A stretch of 64,000 nt of DNA from Pseudomonadota bacterium (lineage in GTDB: Bacteria; Bdellovibrionota; Bacteriovoracia; Bacteriovoracales; Bacteriovoracaceae): positions 1 through 64,000 of the forward strand of contig JAIYDL010000003.1 in the NCBI GenBank assembly GCA_027487515.1, in the 5' to 3' direction. The notes beneath the pieces were generated by a model, which saw only the letters and a program-made list of their open reading frames with translations, was not told the origin of the DNA and did no database searches. Of this stretch, positions 62,871-64,000 are shown piece after piece. Made by a program: the position numbers and the translations under genes. The stretch's first letter is position 1. Every line of letters begins with the position of its first letter.

Positions 62871-63414
62871 GCGCTTGATCGATGAGACTCGTGAACTCCG
62901 GGTCCATGAAATTGTGTAGTCGCTTATTCACATAGAGGACTTTTCCTCGGTGGTAAATAATGGAGACGGGGTACGTGCGGATCATGAACTGACCACTGAT
63001 GATCTCTGAGGGGTCTTCGACGGATTCGAAGTTCAATTTGTACTTCGCTTCAATCTTCTTGATGCTCTCGGAAGGACTATCTGTGTCGCCGTTAATCCCA
63101 ATGACCTTCACTTGGCCTTTGTACTTGTCCTGGAACTGAACAAGGCTGGGAAACTCTTTCAAGCAGGGGATGCACCACGATGCCCAGAAATTAAGAACGA
63201 TGATGGGCGCCGGATCTTTTCCGAGTTCAATCGTCGTCTTCCGGGAGGTCGTAACTTTAAGCTTCTGGTAGATCGCCTCATAAACAGAGTATTTCTGTTT
63301 GTCTTGATCGACCTGATCCGCCAAGGAATTAAAGTTGTCCCAAAGGATTTGGGTGCTAAGAAAGCCGGTAAAGGCCATAATAAACAGGATGAAAGGGATA
63401 AATTTTTTATTCAT
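62857..63414 (-). CDS. TlpA-like membrane-anchored thioredoxin
   Basis: A 185-residue protein with an N-terminal membrane anchor (about 7-25) and a thioredoxin-fold domain (about 60-180). The active site reads W-C-I-P-C within NFWASWCIPC. A conserved YPVSI cis-Pro lies near 150. It is a periplasm-facing disulfide reductase or maturase; the substrate is unknown. Confidence 0.85.
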   Translation of the reverse strand: MNKKFIPFILFIMAFTGFLSTQILWDNFNSLADQVDQDKQKYSVYEAIYQKLKVTTSRKTTIELGKDPAPIIVLNFWASWCIPCLKEFPSLVQFQDKYKGQVKVIGINGDTDSPSESIKKIEAKYKLNFESVEDPSEIISGQFMIRTYPVSIIYHRGKVLYVNKRLHNFMDPEFTSLIDQALKAK

Positions 63415-63457
63415 GGTTTCATGCTCCCGTCTTACTTTACTCTATAAGAAGACGAAT

Positions 63458-63685
63458 ATGAAGCTCGGGGCCCGTTTCAAGCAGTTTAAATTCCCGAAGA
63501 CCCTCATTTCTGATCGAGGGCAGTCCATCGTTGAATTTGTGTTACTCCTCGCGGCGATCGCAAGCGTGTCGTTCTTTTTCGTAGCTATCATGAACCGGAA
63601 TATCGCGCGTTATTGGGAGTACTCTGCCAATTTTGTCATCAATGACGGTCCGGGTAAGCCCAAGAAAGTAACTCTGCCAGACTAG
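63458..63685 (+). CDS. Short Flp/TadE-like prepilin
   Basis: A 75-residue protein (ATG at 63458). After a basic N-terminal segment come RGQSIVEFVLLLAAIASVSFFFVAIM, a prepilin-like hydrophobic alpha helix preceded by G and followed by a Glu at +5. This pattern is typical of type IVb/Tad minor pilins, cleaved after the Gly by a prepilin peptidase. The rest is short and polar. No tad or pil gene is beside it. Confidence 0.6.
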   Translation: MKLGARFKQFKFPKTLISDRGQSIVEFVLLLAAIASVSFFFVAIMNRNIARYWEYSANFVINDGPGKPKKVTLPD

Positions 63686-63705
63686 TTCAACACCAAGGAA
63701 AATTC

Positions 63706-64000
63706 ATGGAATACTTATTGGCCATCGACCAAGGCACAACCGGGACAACCTCTCTTCTACTTGATGCAAAAACCTTAAGGATCCTGGATAAAGAAAAGTC
63801 CGATTATCGTCAGATCTTCCCAAAACCAGGGTGGGTCGAGCACGACCTCAATGACATCTGGGATTCGGTCGAGAGTTCGGTGTCGGCCGTCCTCTCCAGG
63901 ACCAAGGCCGATCCCAGGGCGATTCGAGGAATCGGAATTACGAACCAGCGAGAAACCACCTGTGCCTACGCTCTGAATGGGAAACCACTTTCCCATGCGA
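63706..64000 (+). CDS. glpK: Glycerol kinase (truncated by window end)
   Basis: The frame from ATG 63706 runs off the right edge. The first 98 residues include the FGGY-kinase N-terminal phosphate-binding motif AIDQGTTGTTSLLLD and, further on, PGWVEHD and the GlpK signature GITNQRETT. Glycerol kinase makes glycerol-3-phosphate. It is a 5' fragment only. Confidence 0.85.
   Translation, partial: MEYLLAIDQGTTGTTSLLLDAKTLRILDKEKSDYRQIFPKPGWVEHDLNDIWDSVESSVSAVLSRTKADPRAIRGIGITNQRETTCAYALNGKPLSHA

Noticed and set aside
1..64000. CRISPR arrays, transposons, prophage genes
   Set aside because: No regularly spaced repeats, transposase, integrase or phage structural genes were seen on either strand.

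Overview
The window is a dense stretch of bacterial chromosome from a Gram-negative, flagellated organism. Evidence for this includes fliW, outer-membrane lipoproteins and beta-barrels, an LptG-type LPS exporter subunit, lspA/lgt and bamD. I see no phage, IS element, integrase or CRISPR array, and no gene-free stretch over 300 bases. Gene content (many small secreted or outer-membrane proteins of unknown function, a DUF4388-like protein, PilZ, FHA-RDD and CHASE2-kinase proteins, fused IcmF, an AmgK/MurU pair, hut genes) suggests Bdellovibrionota or another former 'deltaproteobacterial' lineage. That placement is inference, not proof.

Layout. 1-4.5 kb: fliW, then a convergent minus-strand operon (BatE-like, cyclic-nucleotide-binding protein, AI-2E transporter, BamD-like, TPR). 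4.6-10 kb: unknown gene plus AstA-like acyltransferase, tRNA-Asn followed after 6 nt by an HExxH-domain protein, and an ErpA-YgfZ/TPR Fe-S pair. 10-18 kb: grxB, FHA-RDD, the B12 module icmF plus cobalamin adenosyltransferase, a ferredoxin and envelope proteins. 17.8-23.3 kb: lspA-lgt, a sigma-54 response regulator, a CHASE2 kinase and an M48-like membrane protein lacking its catalytic histidines. 23.4-31 kb: BFD-like and 4Fe-4S proteins, an endonuclease IV-like TIM barrel, PilZ, and an operon of deoxynucleoside kinase, LysM lipoprotein, a second degenerate M48, AmgK and MurU. 31-36 kb: outer-membrane protein, LptM-like lipoprotein, folK, acyl-CoA dehydrogenase, etfBA and an acyltransferase. 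36-45.7 kb: RNA methyltransferase, Mrp, Slt-type transglycosylase, and tRNA-Gln with prs-pth-ychF. 45.9-53.5 kb: outer-membrane and secreted proteins, priA and galU. 53.5-64 kb: outer-membrane protein, lptG, def-fmt-rpe, hutH-hutU-hutI, a TlpA-like protein, a pilin-like peptide and the start of glpK.

Together these genes cover envelope biogenesis (BamD, LptG, LptM-like, LspA/Lgt), murein turnover and recycling (Slt, LysM, AmgK-MurU), and catabolism of acyl-CoA and amino acids (IcmF/ATR, ACD-Etf, Hut, AstA-like). They also cover Fe-S maturation (ErpA, YgfZ, Mrp, three ferredoxin-like proteins). The main points for a second look are: an HExxH protein resembling RiPP peptide beta-hydroxylases that sits almost inside a tRNA transcript; two independent M48 pseudo-peptidases in signalling and wall-recycling operons; a perfect hairpin covering a lipoprotein start codon; an S26-like protein with no visible nucleophile; and candidate leaderless genes.
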